Notes: generated from the sequence alone by a model not told the origin. A DNA stretch of 6,348 nucleotides from Halovenus sp. (GCA_028275145.1 JAQCNG010000213.1:1-6348); one strand, 5' to 3'. Shown: positions 1 through 5,847, counted from the first letter of the stretch. A program made the numbers and translations.

Positions 1-689
1 TACCGCTCGTCGGCCCGGTACCCCTCGCCGTGTGGGCGGACGATGCCGTCGGAGGCGTCCATCGCGACCAGTTCACCGGGCGCACGGCGGAGGTGTGTCG
101 CCAGACGGCGGCCGGCACGACTGCTCCGGCCGGCCGTCTCGTCGATTGCTTGGTGGTAGGCACGCTCGACCGCGCGGTCGGCCTCGTGTGCCGGGCCGAA
201 CACCGACGTCCCGTCGAAGGTAAGCGGGAAGTACGCCACACCGCCGGGGACGAGCGCATCGGTGAACGCCTCGACGGCCTCCGGAATCGACACGAGGTCC
301 ATGAACTGCTGTGCGACGACAGCGTCTGCGTCGTCGTCCGGGAGTTCGGCGAGCGCGTCACCAACCTCGAAGCGAAACTCCAGGTCGCCAACGCGGCTGC
401 TGGCCTGCCCGTCCGTGACCGCTCGGCCGCGATACCGCAACTCGGCGGCCCGGGCGTGTCGGGCGTGGGCGACGACAGCGGCCGACGCCTCCACCCCCCG
501 GTAGCTTCCCGCGGTCACACCGCGGTCGACCAGCCACGGCACCAGAGAGCCGGTTCCAGCACCGGCCTCGATGACCTGCGGGGCCGCCGGCAACGCGGCG
601 ACGAACCGGTCGGCCGCCCGCCGTGACCGTGACTCCTCGTCGACCGAGCGCTTCGCCTCCAGATATCGCACCCGTGCGTGCTCGGTCAT
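1..689 (-). CDS. Class I SAM-dependent methyltransferase (C-terminus beyond the window)
   Basis: This frame is open from an ATG at 689 to the left edge, giving 229 codons without a stop, so the C-terminus is missing. It reads as a Rossmann-fold methyltransferase. Motif I is IEAGAGTGSLV at residues 40-50, which forms the SAM-binding glycine loop. An acidic residue, E67 in RGVEAS, ends the second strand where it would hold the SAM ribose. VGDALAEL (109-116) and AVVAQQFMDLV (123-133) fit the next strands, and LVPGG (146-150) is the usual post-motif-III turn. No signal peptide or membrane segment is visible, so it should be cytosolic. A weak GGGG sits 6 nt before the ATG. The gene lies 78 bp behind the oxidoreductase on the same strand and is probably the third gene of the arfA operon. 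The substrate cannot be read from the sequence. The fold is confident; the role is unknown. Confidence 0.85.
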   Translation of the reverse strand, partial: MTEHARVRYLEAKRSVDEESRSRRAADRFVAALPAAPQVIEAGAGTGSLVPWLVDRGVTAGSYRGVEASAAVVAHARHARAAELRYRGRAVTDGQASSRVGDLEFRFEVGDALAELPDDDADAVVAQQFMDLVSIPEAVEAFTDALVPGGVAYFPLTFDGTSVFGPAHEADRAVERAYHQAIDETAGRSSRAGRRLATHLRRAPGELVAMDASDGIVRPHGEGYRADER

Positions 690-767
690 CGCTGTCCCCG
701 TGGTGAGGGCCGTCCGCTGTTGTTGCCAGACGCGGACGTGAGGCCCCGAGCCGGGCTGTTCAGTCGG

Positions 768-1814
768 TTACACATCGTCCACGCCCGCGCCGTCAGTCGT
801 GGTGGTGCTGTGGTGGTGCAGGAGGACCTGCAGTGTGTCCTCGGGTGACGACTCGATTCGCTCGAACGCCTCGGCGGCGCGGTGTATCGGCAGTCTGTCC
901 GTGATAATCGCGTCGGTGTCGAGCTGTTCGAGTTGCTCCAGCGCCGTCGCGAGTCGTCTGTTTTTCGACCACCGCCCACCCAGTTCGGAGGCGATGGTGC
1001 TGACCTGGCTGGACACGATGTCGATCCGGTCCCGGTGGAACCGGCCGCCGAGGTCGAGATTGCACGCCTTCGAGCCGTACCACGACCCCACGACGATGCG
1101 ACCGTCGAACCCGACGGCCGCGATGGCGTCGTCGAGCGCGTCCGGCTGTCCGGACACCTCTACCGCCAGGTCCGCGCCGTCGGGTTCCTCGTCGTCGAAC
1201 AGTGTCGCGGCCTCCCCGGGGGTGATAGCACGGTCTGCGCCGAGTCGGATGGCCCGCTCCCGGCGGGCCGGAATCGGCTCGACGACCACCAGCGACTCCA
1301 GCGGGAACTCCGACAGCAAAGCGGTGGTACAGAGCCCGATGACGCCCGCACCGAACACGACCGCTCGCTCGCCGACCCGGGGTTCGGCGTCGAGCGCGAG
1401 GTTCGTCGCCGTCTCGACAGACGGCAGGATTGCGCTCTCCTCGGTCGACAGCTCCCCCGGCAGCGCGACGACGTGGTCGGTCGACGCACAGAACTGGGTC
1501 CGGTGTGGGTGAAAGGCGAGCACCCGGCGGTCGAGCCAGTCGTCGTCGACAGCCTCACCGGTCTCGACCACGCGACCGGCGGCGGCGTAGCCGTACTCGA
1601 CGGGAAAGGAGAGGTCGCCCTCGAGTGTCGAGAGCTCGGAGTCGGCCGGGAGTTCGTCCGGCACCTCACCGCGGTAGACGAGTGTCTCCGTTCCGGGGCT
1701 GATTCCCGAGACTGCGGTTTCGACGGCCACCTCGCCGGGGCCGGGGGCGGACCGCTCGACCTCGGCCAGGCTCACCTCGCCCGGCGCGGTAAACCGCACC
1801 GCGTGCTCTGTCAT
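768..1814 (-). CDS. MDR-superfamily (zinc-type alcohol dehydrogenase-like) oxidoreductase lacking the usual zinc ligands
   Basis: A 348-residue medium-chain dehydrogenase/reductase. The N-terminal GroES-like half (about 1-145) carries GISPGTETLVYRG (37-49) and PVEYGYAAAGRVVETG (71-86). The Rossmann half has the NAD(P) glycine motif VFGAGVIG (G155, G157, G160) and an acidic E179 at the end of the second strand, which favours NAD(H). The sites that normally hold catalytic zinc differ: Ser39 replaces Cys, and Tyr75-Ala76 replaces His-Glu. No four-Cys structural zinc lobe is present. I chose the ATG at 1814, not an in-frame upstream codon at 1886, because it overlaps the arfA stop as ATGA, has AAGGAGGG and GAGGA sequences upstream, and begins directly with dehydrogenase-like sequence. 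The C-terminus is unusual, with HHHSTTTT at 333-340. Its position suggests work on a product or relative of the ArfA pathway; the substrate is unknown. Confidence 0.88.
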   Translation of the reverse strand: MTEHAVRFTAPGEVSLAEVERSAPGPGEVAVETAVSGISPGTETLVYRGEVPDELPADSELSTLEGDLSFPVEYGYAAAGRVVETGEAVDDDWLDRRVLAFHPHRTQFCASTDHVVALPGELSTEESAILPSVETATNLALDAEPRVGERAVVFGAGVIGLCTTALLSEFPLESLVVVEPIPARRERAIRLGADRAITPGEAATLFDDEEPDGADLAVEVSGQPDALDDAIAAVGFDGRIVVGSWYGSKACNLDLGGRFHRDRIDIVSSQVSTIASELGGRWSKNRRLATALEQLEQLDTDAIITDRLPIHRAAEAFERIESSPEDTLQVLLHHHSTTTTDGAGVDDV

Positions 1815-2617
1815 GCGTCCTCTACCCTCCTTCTGTGCCCGTCGGCCGTGCCGTGACCGACGACACGTGTGCCGGTCTCGCGGCACTCCTCGAGCGCGTG
1901 TTTGGCCTGGTGGCCCGCCTCGTGTGCGGTTGCTCCCGTGCCGATTCCGACCTGGTACTGGATACCGGTCTCCGCCCGCAGATGCTCGACAATCGACTCG
2001 AACGCCTCGGTGCGCATCGGCGGACAGATGGCAATGACGTTGTCGCCGCCGACAAAGTGCGCGACGCTCTCGTACTCCGCCAGCAGGTGCTTTTTCAGGT
2101 CCATCACCGACCGCTGAATCGTCGTGTGCGCGTCGACCACGCTCTCCTCGTCGGTAATCGACCCGGTCACGTCGACGATGTCGAAGTGCCCGACCGTGAG
2201 GTGTGCGTTCTCGGGGTCGAGCGCGTCGTCGGCACGGAGTGCCTCTTGCCGGTTGGGGTCCTGTGCACTCCCGGCGGCCTGAAGCTGTTCGGTTGCCGAC
2301 TCGACAGCCGCGAGCGGGGTCGGTCCGTCGCCGACCCCGATACTCACAGTGATGGGATACCGGTTGCGCACCCGCTCCTGGAACCGCTCGTACTCCTCGG
2401 GTGCAATCTGGTTTGCAACGCCGACCATGTTGTCGAATCTGCTGTAGAAGGCGTACCCGTCAGAGTGCCCTACAAAGTCCGCGAAGTCCGCGTACAGTCG
2501 CGCCTGGAGCGCCTGCAGGTCCGTCTCTCGCCGGGGCGCCGGTGTCGTCGTCCACGGTCCGTACTCGTCGGCCTGAATAATCGACAGTCGAACAGTATTC
2601 GTCGTCGTAGATGGCAT
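1811..2617 (-). CDS. arfA: GTP cyclohydrolase IIa (GTP cyclohydrolase III, archaeal type)
   Basis: A 268-residue protein of the archaeal GTP cyclohydrolase IIa/III family. The family converts GTP to 2-amino-5-formylamino-6-ribosylamino-pyrimidinone 5'-phosphate, the first step toward riboflavin and coenzyme F420 in archaea. The fold is two tandem palm domains related to nucleotide cyclases and GGDEF proteins. Both halves are visible: LSIIQADEYGPWT (11-23) with YSRFDNMVGVAN (58-69), then VGHFDIVDVTGSITD (142-156) with HFVGGDNVIAICP (187-199). The GGDN in the second half matches the GGDEF-like metal/nucleotide hairpin. The linker LQAAGSAQDPNR (112-123) is also family-like, as I recall it. The length is normal for the family. 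The ATG at 2617 is preceded directly by AGGAG, too close for a normal ribosome site, and a TATA-like element lies about 27 bp upstream, so translation is probably leaderless. It heads the operon and overlaps the next gene by ATGA. Confidence 0.93.
   Translation of the reverse strand: MPSTTTNTVRLSIIQADEYGPWTTTPAPRRETDLQALQARLYADFADFVGHSDGYAFYSRFDNMVGVANQIAPEEYERFQERVRNRYPITVSIGVGDGPTPLAAVESATEQLQAAGSAQDPNRQEALRADDALDPENAHLTVGHFDIVDVTGSITDEESVVDAHTTIQRSVMDLKKHLLAEYESVAHFVGGDNVIAICPPMRTEAFESIVEHLRAETGIQYQVGIGTGATAHEAGHQAKHALEECRETGTRVVGHGTADGHRRRVEDA
1819..1830 (-). promoter_or_regulatory. Shine-Dalgarno region deciding the oxidoreductase start
   Basis: Within the last codons of arfA the minus strand carries GGAGG (1830-1826) and GAGG (1822-1819), which lie 11 and 4 nt before the ATG at 1814. 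With the ATGA overlap this supports translational coupling of the oxidoreductase to arfA and excludes the in-frame upstream codon at 1886 as the natural start. Confidence 0.65.
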
Positions 2618-2641
2618 CTCCTGGAATTATGGCTGGTGACA

Positions 2642-2647
2642 GATAAA
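2642..2647 (-). promoter_or_regulatory. Likely TATA box of arfA (leaderless promoter)
   Basis: The minus strand reads TTTATC centred about 27 bp before the arfA ATG at 2617. That is the spacing for an archaeal TATA box whose transcript begins at or next to the start codon. A second AT-rich element, ATATTAA (2660-2654), could instead give a transcript with a leader of about 13 nt. Which one is used cannot be decided from the sequence. Confidence 0.55.
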
Positions 2648-2712
2648 CCCCGCTTAATATCCACGCCACAGACCGGCTAGCCCGACTGACTCTTTGTTCT
2701 GCTGTCCACGGG

Positions 2713-2718
2713 TATATG
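2713..2718 (+). promoter_or_regulatory. Likely TATA box of the sulfatase-like gene (leaderless promoter)
   Basis: TATATG is centred 27-28 bp before the GTG start at 2743, and no Shine-Dalgarno motif lies between them. This fits a leaderless haloarchaeal transcript. It shares the 125-bp intergenic region (2618-2742) with the divergent arfA promoter, so a single bound regulator could affect both genes. Confidence 0.55.
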
Positions 2719-2742
2719 TCCGTACAGACCTAACCGACTGTC

Positions 2743-4128
2743 GTGACCAGTATTGCGCTCGTCGTTCTCGATACGGTTCGATATGACGCTTTCACCGAGC
2801 AGTTCGATTGGCTTCCCGGAACGTGGTTCGACCACGCCTACTCGACCAGTCACTGGACCGGCGACGCCCACGCCTCGCTGTTTACCGGACAGTACCCCAG
2901 CGAGGCCGGTGTGTCGGTTGCCGACTGGTCGCTGTCGACGCCGGAACCGACCCTCGCCGAGCGCCTCTCGACTGCCGGCTACGACACCCGGGCGTTCTCG
3001 GCGAACATCAACGTCTCGGCACCGTACGACTACGACCGCGGGTTCGACACCTTCGAGGGAACCTGGCGACTGGACCTCCCGAAGCCGGCGGTGTTCAACT
3101 GGTTTCGACACATGGAGGAAAACGAGCGGCCCACGCCGCTGGCGTACGTCGACGGCCTGGCAGAGACACTGCGTGGTGAGTACGACATCGCGCGGTCTCT
3201 GCGACTGGGCCTGCGACAGGCCGTCACCGGGACCCGGTTCGACCGCACTGACGACGGGGCGCGGGCGTTCCGTGAGACGGCCGGGAATCTGGACCCGGAC
3301 GACAGGACGTTCCTTTTCGCGAATCTCATGGAGGCACACCAGCCCTACCGGATTCCACCCTCCGAGCGGACGGCCCCGCCCGCTGCCATCGGGCCCGCCT
3401 TCGAGACGACGCTCCGGGCCCGGTTCGACGACCCCGCGGCCGCACTCGTGGAGGGGGTCGACCCCGCGTCGGTCGACCCGCCGTCGCTGGACCCCGAGCG
3501 TGCGCGGGCGGCCTACGACGACTGTGTCCGGTATCTGTCCTCCGTCTACGCGGACGCCTTCGAACGTCTCGAGTCGTCGTTCGACTACGTGTTCACCCTC
3601 GCCGACCACGGTGAACTGTTCGGCGAACACGGCGCCTGGGAGCACGGGTACGGACTCTACCAACCACTGACGCACGTACCGCTGGTGGTCAGCGGTCCCG
3701 GCTTTCCCGACGAGCGCCGCTCTGACCCGGTTTCACTGCTCGACGTGCACAGGACGGTGCTGGCGCTTGCCGACGGGGTCGACCCGGCGGGCCGGGGTCG
3801 TGACCTCCGGACCGTCGACCAGTCGGCCCGGTATCTCACCCAGTACAACGGCATCGCGTCGATGCGCCGCGAGGCCCTCCGGGAGCGTGGGTACGCACCG
3901 TCGGCAATCGACGACGTCGACGTCGAGTACCGCGGACTCGTCGCCGACGGCTACTACGGGTTCGAGAGCGACGACGGCTGGCACGAAACGGGGACAACCG
4001 CCGACGACCCCCGAGAGCAACTGACCACCCTCCGCGAGTCGGTGCCGGACAACCGCGCCACAGAACACGACACCGGCCCGGTCGACCCCGATATCCGCCA
4101 GCAACTCGACGCCCTCGGATACACCTGA
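2743..4128 (+). CDS. Sulfatase-like hydrolase of the alkaline phosphatase superfamily, Thr at the nucleophile site
   Basis: A 461-residue protein of the sulfatase/alkaline-phosphatase fold. The N-terminus IALVVLDTVRYDAF (4-17) is the first metal-binding strand, with D10 as the expected ligand. HWTGDAHASLFTG (37-49) aligns with the sulfatase signature CxPSRxxxLTG, but Thr39 sits at the Cys/Ser position and the PSR core is replaced by DAH. ANLMEAHQPY (193-202) resembles the central P-H-x-PY region. FTLADHGELFGEHG (284-297) supplies the conserved Asp-His ligands D288 and H289. HGYGLYQPLTHVPLVV (301-316) is the usual late motif with H311. The C-terminus IRQQLDALGY is common in haloarchaeal relatives, from memory. 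There is no signal peptide or membrane segment. The GTG start is the first residue of the core strand and is placed for leaderless translation. Such genes often sit among polysaccharide genes, but none are identified here. Without formylglycine, a phosphodiester or phosphotransfer activity is as likely as sulfate hydrolysis. Confidence 0.88.
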   Translation: MTSIALVVLDTVRYDAFTEQFDWLPGTWFDHAYSTSHWTGDAHASLFTGQYPSEAGVSVADWSLSTPEPTLAERLSTAGYDTRAFSANINVSAPYDYDRGFDTFEGTWRLDLPKPAVFNWFRHMEENERPTPLAYVDGLAETLRGEYDIARSLRLGLRQAVTGTRFDRTDDGARAFRETAGNLDPDDRTFLFANLMEAHQPYRIPPSERTAPPAAIGPAFETTLRARFDDPAAALVEGVDPASVDPPSLDPERARAAYDDCVRYLSSVYADAFERLESSFDYVFTLADHGELFGEHGAWEHGYGLYQPLTHVPLVVSGPGFPDERRSDPVSLLDVHRTVLALADGVDPAGRGRDLRTVDQSARYLTQYNGIASMRREALRERGYAPSAIDDVDVEYRGLVADGYYGFESDDGWHETGTTADDPREQLTTLRESVPDNRATEHDTGPVDPDIRQQLDALGYT

Positions 4129-4186
4129 TGACGGTCCGTGCGAGTCCGAGTGCCCGTCCCGCCGGCGACTCTGCCTTGCTGTGTCG

Positions 4187-4351
4187 CCAGCAACGCCACA
4201 CACCGCCAGTACCTCCCAGCCAGCAACGCCACACACCGCCAGTACCTCCCAGCCAGCAACCCCGCACACCGCCAGTACCCCCCGGCCAGCAATCCCGCAC
4301 GCCACCAGCAACCCCCAGCCAGCAATCCCGCATACCGCCAGTACCCCCCAG
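4187..4351. repeat. Tandem array of five 33-bp units
   Basis: Five head-to-tail units begin at 4187, 4220, 4253, 4286 and 4319, each opening with CCAGCAA, followed by a 9-base remnant at 4352-4360. Units 1 and 2 are identical. Units 3 to 5 differ at a few positions, and unit 4 is the most changed, with an internal CCAGCAACCCCC resembling the unit start. The plus strand is almost free of T and low in G, so the minus strand carries G runs of 3 to 6. Because 33 is a multiple of three, the array would encode an 11-residue repeat in any frame. However, the differing positions among units fall evenly over the three codon positions, which argues against coding. The unequal divergence suggests duplication with recent homogenisation of units 1 and 2. 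Confidence 0.93.
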
Positions 4352-4374
4352 CCAGCAACGTCGCTCGTCTCTGT

Positions 4375-4391
4375 CCCGGCCGACAGCCGGG
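4375..4391. terminator. Perfect inverted repeat, possible terminator
   Basis: CCCGGC (4375-4380) and GCCGGG (4386-4391) can form a 6-bp GC stem with a 5-nt loop. On the plus strand it is followed by a pyrimidine-rich tract (4392-4417) containing scattered T residues but no T run. It sits between convergent genes, about 250 bp after the sulfatase-like stop and 100 bp after the ParB-domain stop. Archaeal termination mainly needs a T-rich tract, so this assignment is weak. Confidence 0.3.
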
Positions 4392-4490
4392 TCTGCTGCT
4401 GTCCTCTCCCCCTCTCAGGCCGCCGATTCACAGACCCTTCGGTACTCTCGGGGCCCACCTCCAGGCGAAACAGGGGGGTTCGACCTGTGC

Positions 4491-5174
4491 TCACTGCCCG
4501 GGAAAGACAGCGTCGTCTGCCTGTGCGACCCAGTCCTGATGCCGGACGATGACCCGGACCGGAACCGCGTCGACACCGAGCAGTCTCGCAACCGCGAGTC
4601 GGTGTTTCCCGTCGTTGAACAGCAGTCGCCCGTCGCGGCCGACGTTGACCGCAATCTCGTCGTACTGCAGTTTGCCGTCGCGCAGTTCGCTCGCCGGGCG
4701 GTACCCCTCGCTGTCGATACGGTCGTACAGTGTGTCGAGGTCCGCACAGCGCTCGCGAAACTCCGCCTCGGTCTCACAGCCCCACAGCGGCGCGCCGTCG
4801 GTGATACACGCCACGATGGCCCGGTAGTACTCGGTGTCCGCCCAGTCGACCCCGTCCTGGAAGTGTCGACGGAGGCTGACGTAGGGGACGTACTCGTCGA
4901 ACGGGACCGCTGGCTGGTCCCACTCCCCGTCAAGCACCGCGCCGGCGGTTGCGCTCCGGAAGAACCCCGTGAACCGCGCATCCGGCGGTGTGAACGCGGG
5001 GTGGCGCTCCCCGTCCTGTGCCTTGTCCACGCTGCTCGTGTAGACGGTCACGTGCTCGATGCGCTCCGGCGAGACACGCCGCACGGTGAACGGGTCCGCC
5101 GGCTGCTGGAGCTGCTTTGTCTGTTTCCACTGCTCGAACGGGAGTCCGGCGTGTGGGTCCTGCTGCCACTCCAT
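4491..5174 (-). CDS. Protein with a C-terminal ParB/sulfiredoxin-like domain
   Basis: A protein of 227 residues from the ATG at 5174. A GTG in the same frame at 5198 would add eight residues. I prefer the ATG because GAGG lies just before it and the added residues have no family character. The N-terminal two thirds are not recognised. The C-terminal part, about residues 165-215, reads YDEIAVNVGRDGRLLF and then NDGKHRLAVARLLG, ending VPVRVIVRHQDW. This is the ParB N-terminal/sulfiredoxin-like pattern: a backbone strand, a G-x-H-R loop (DGKHR at 188-192) and a following helix. In related proteins that loop binds or hydrolyses nucleotide, but CTPase or nuclease activity is not shown here. There is no DNA-binding HTH domain and no parA nearby, so a chromosome-partition role is unlikely. 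Similar stand-alone haloarchaeal proteins often occur in glycan clusters, from memory. It is convergent with the sulfatase-like gene and lies 122 bp behind the HAD gene. Confidence 0.75.
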   Translation of the reverse strand: MEWQQDPHAGLPFEQWKQTKQLQQPADPFTVRRVSPERIEHVTVYTSSVDKAQDGERHPAFTPPDARFTGFFRSATAGAVLDGEWDQPAVPFDEYVPYVSLRRHFQDGVDWADTEYYRAIVACITDGAPLWGCETEAEFRERCADLDTLYDRIDSEGYRPASELRDGKLQYDEIAVNVGRDGRLLFNDGKHRLAVARLLGVDAVPVRVIVRHQDWVAQADDAVFPGQ

Positions 5175-5296
5175 GGCCTCACTCGTGTGGCCGCGCACTT
5201 GTACGCTGGCACCGAGCCCCGGCTCTGTGCCGGCTCCAACCGCCGGACCGTCCGCTGGTAACTCTCGCCTCGTCGCTCCGACTCACTGCGGCCGCG

Positions 5297-5818
5297 TCAC
5301 CCCGAGAGCCGTTGCTCGAACCGTTCGAGCAGCGCCTGGGACGCGTCGGTGCGCCCCGGAGGACCGTACGTGTCGCCGGGAACCGCGTCCGGGTCGGGAC
5401 GGGGGAGCGTGCCCGACTCGACGGCGCTGACGAACTCGCCGGGCTGGTAGTACGACCACGCCCGCCCGTCGGTGAACGTCGTCACGTCGGTGTCGTCGAC
5501 CACGACGAACTGCACGTCGTCGTGGCCGGTCACGCTGTAGAGCTGTTCCAGCAGGCGGAGTCGGTCGATTCGCCCGGTGTTCATCCGGTCGTACTCGGCG
5601 ACCGGGTCGACGCCGGCCGCGACGAGCAGCTGCCGCGCCTCGCGGGGTGACGGGATTCCGGCCTCCCGGCAGAGCCGGGGGTTGCCCGTCGCCCACACGT
5701 CGTGATCGGTCCGGTGTGCGTAGAACTGAACCCACGACAGCGGGACGGGGGTGCCGCTGGCCGGCGGACTCACGTCTACCGTCTTGTCCCGGTCGAAACA
5801 AAGTATCCGTTCGTCCAT
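5297..5818 (-). CDS. Small HAD-superfamily-like protein
   Basis: A 173-residue soluble acidic protein. It opens with ERILCFDRDKTVDV, giving D9, D11 and T13 in a DxDxT motif I typical of haloacid dehalogenase-fold phosphatases, though Lys replaces the usual Gly before T. VWATGNP (41-47) offers a Thr for motif II at the end of a strand. FVVVDDTDVTTF (104-115) is an acidic strand end where motif IV would lie. No clear motif III Lys is recognised. The segment VPLSWVQFYAHRTDHD (25-40) lies between motifs I and II, so any cap is minimal. The substrate is not apparent. The ATG at 5818 has a TATA-like element 26 bp upstream, so it probably has its own leaderless transcript and is not dependent on lipA 104 bp upstream. 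It may be co-transcribed with the ParB-domain gene. Confidence 0.7.
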   Translation of the reverse strand: MDERILCFDRDKTVDVSPPASGTPVPLSWVQFYAHRTDHDVWATGNPRLCREAGIPSPREARQLLVAAGVDPVAEYDRMNTGRIDRLRLLEQLYSVTGHDDVQFVVVDDTDVTTFTDGRAWSYYQPGEFVSAVESGTLPRPDPDAVPGDTYGPPGRTDASQALLERFEQRLSG

Positions 5819-5840
5819 ACCTGTCTGTGTGGCTCGCTGC

Positions 5841-5847
5841 TATTGAA
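5841..5847 (-). promoter_or_regulatory. Likely TATA box of the HAD-like gene
   Basis: The minus strand reads TTCAATA centred 26 bp before the ATG at 5818, inside the GC-rich 104-bp gap behind lipA. The spacing matches the two other candidate leaderless promoters in this window. No Shine-Dalgarno motif precedes the ATG. Confidence 0.45.

Larger units (their letters stand above)
4129..4490. other. Non-coding gap between convergent genes
   Basis: This 362-bp stretch separates the sulfatase-like stop (4126-4128) from the ParB-domain stop (4491-4493). It holds about 58 bp of unremarkable sequence, then the 33-bp tandem repeat array, a perfect inverted repeat, and about 100 bp of C/T-rich then mixed sequence. 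Long frames cross it on both strands, but the repeat unit lacks stop codons in every frame and none of the products resembles a protein family. Confidence 0.7.

Noticed and set aside
743..756. Small GC hairpin in the gap between the oxidoreductase and methyltransferase as a terminator
   Set aside because: The stem is only about 4-5 bp with a bulge and has no T-rich tract after it. The genes are better read as one operon.
882..1856. Plus-strand 324-codon frame opposite the oxidoreductase
   Set aside because: It is a shadow of the MDR gene on the opposite strand, produced by GC-rich codon usage, with no recognisable domain.
1835..2680. Plus-strand 281-codon frame opposite arfA
   Set aside because: It is the antisense of a confidently recognised arfA gene and has no family resemblance.
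2677..3675. Minus-strand 332-codon frame opposite the sulfatase-like gene
   Set aside because: It is an Arg/Val/Gly-rich shadow of the sulfatase-like gene, and its composition does not match the acidic proteins of the window.
4187..4360. CRISPR array
   Set aside because: The units are directly contiguous and vary throughout. There are no unique spacers alternating with constant repeats, and no cas genes nearby.
3733..4494. Minus-strand 253-codon frame with an 11-residue GWxVLAVCGxA-like repeat
   Set aside because: Half of it is antisense to the conserved C-terminus of the sulfatase-like gene, and the repeat is open in every frame, so the open frame carries no information.
4475..4500. tRNA T-arm-like GGTTCGACC near 4478
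   Set aside because: The flanking bases do not form the 5-bp T stem, and no acceptor, D or anticodon arm is found upstream.
4128..5261. Plus-strand 377-codon frame whose ATG overlaps the sulfatase-like stop (TGATG), encoding a Pro/Gln repeat protein
   Set aside because: Its 5' part is the stop-free 33-bp repeat and its 3' part is antisense to the better supported ParB-domain gene. It resembles no family, and variation among repeat units shows no codon-position bias.
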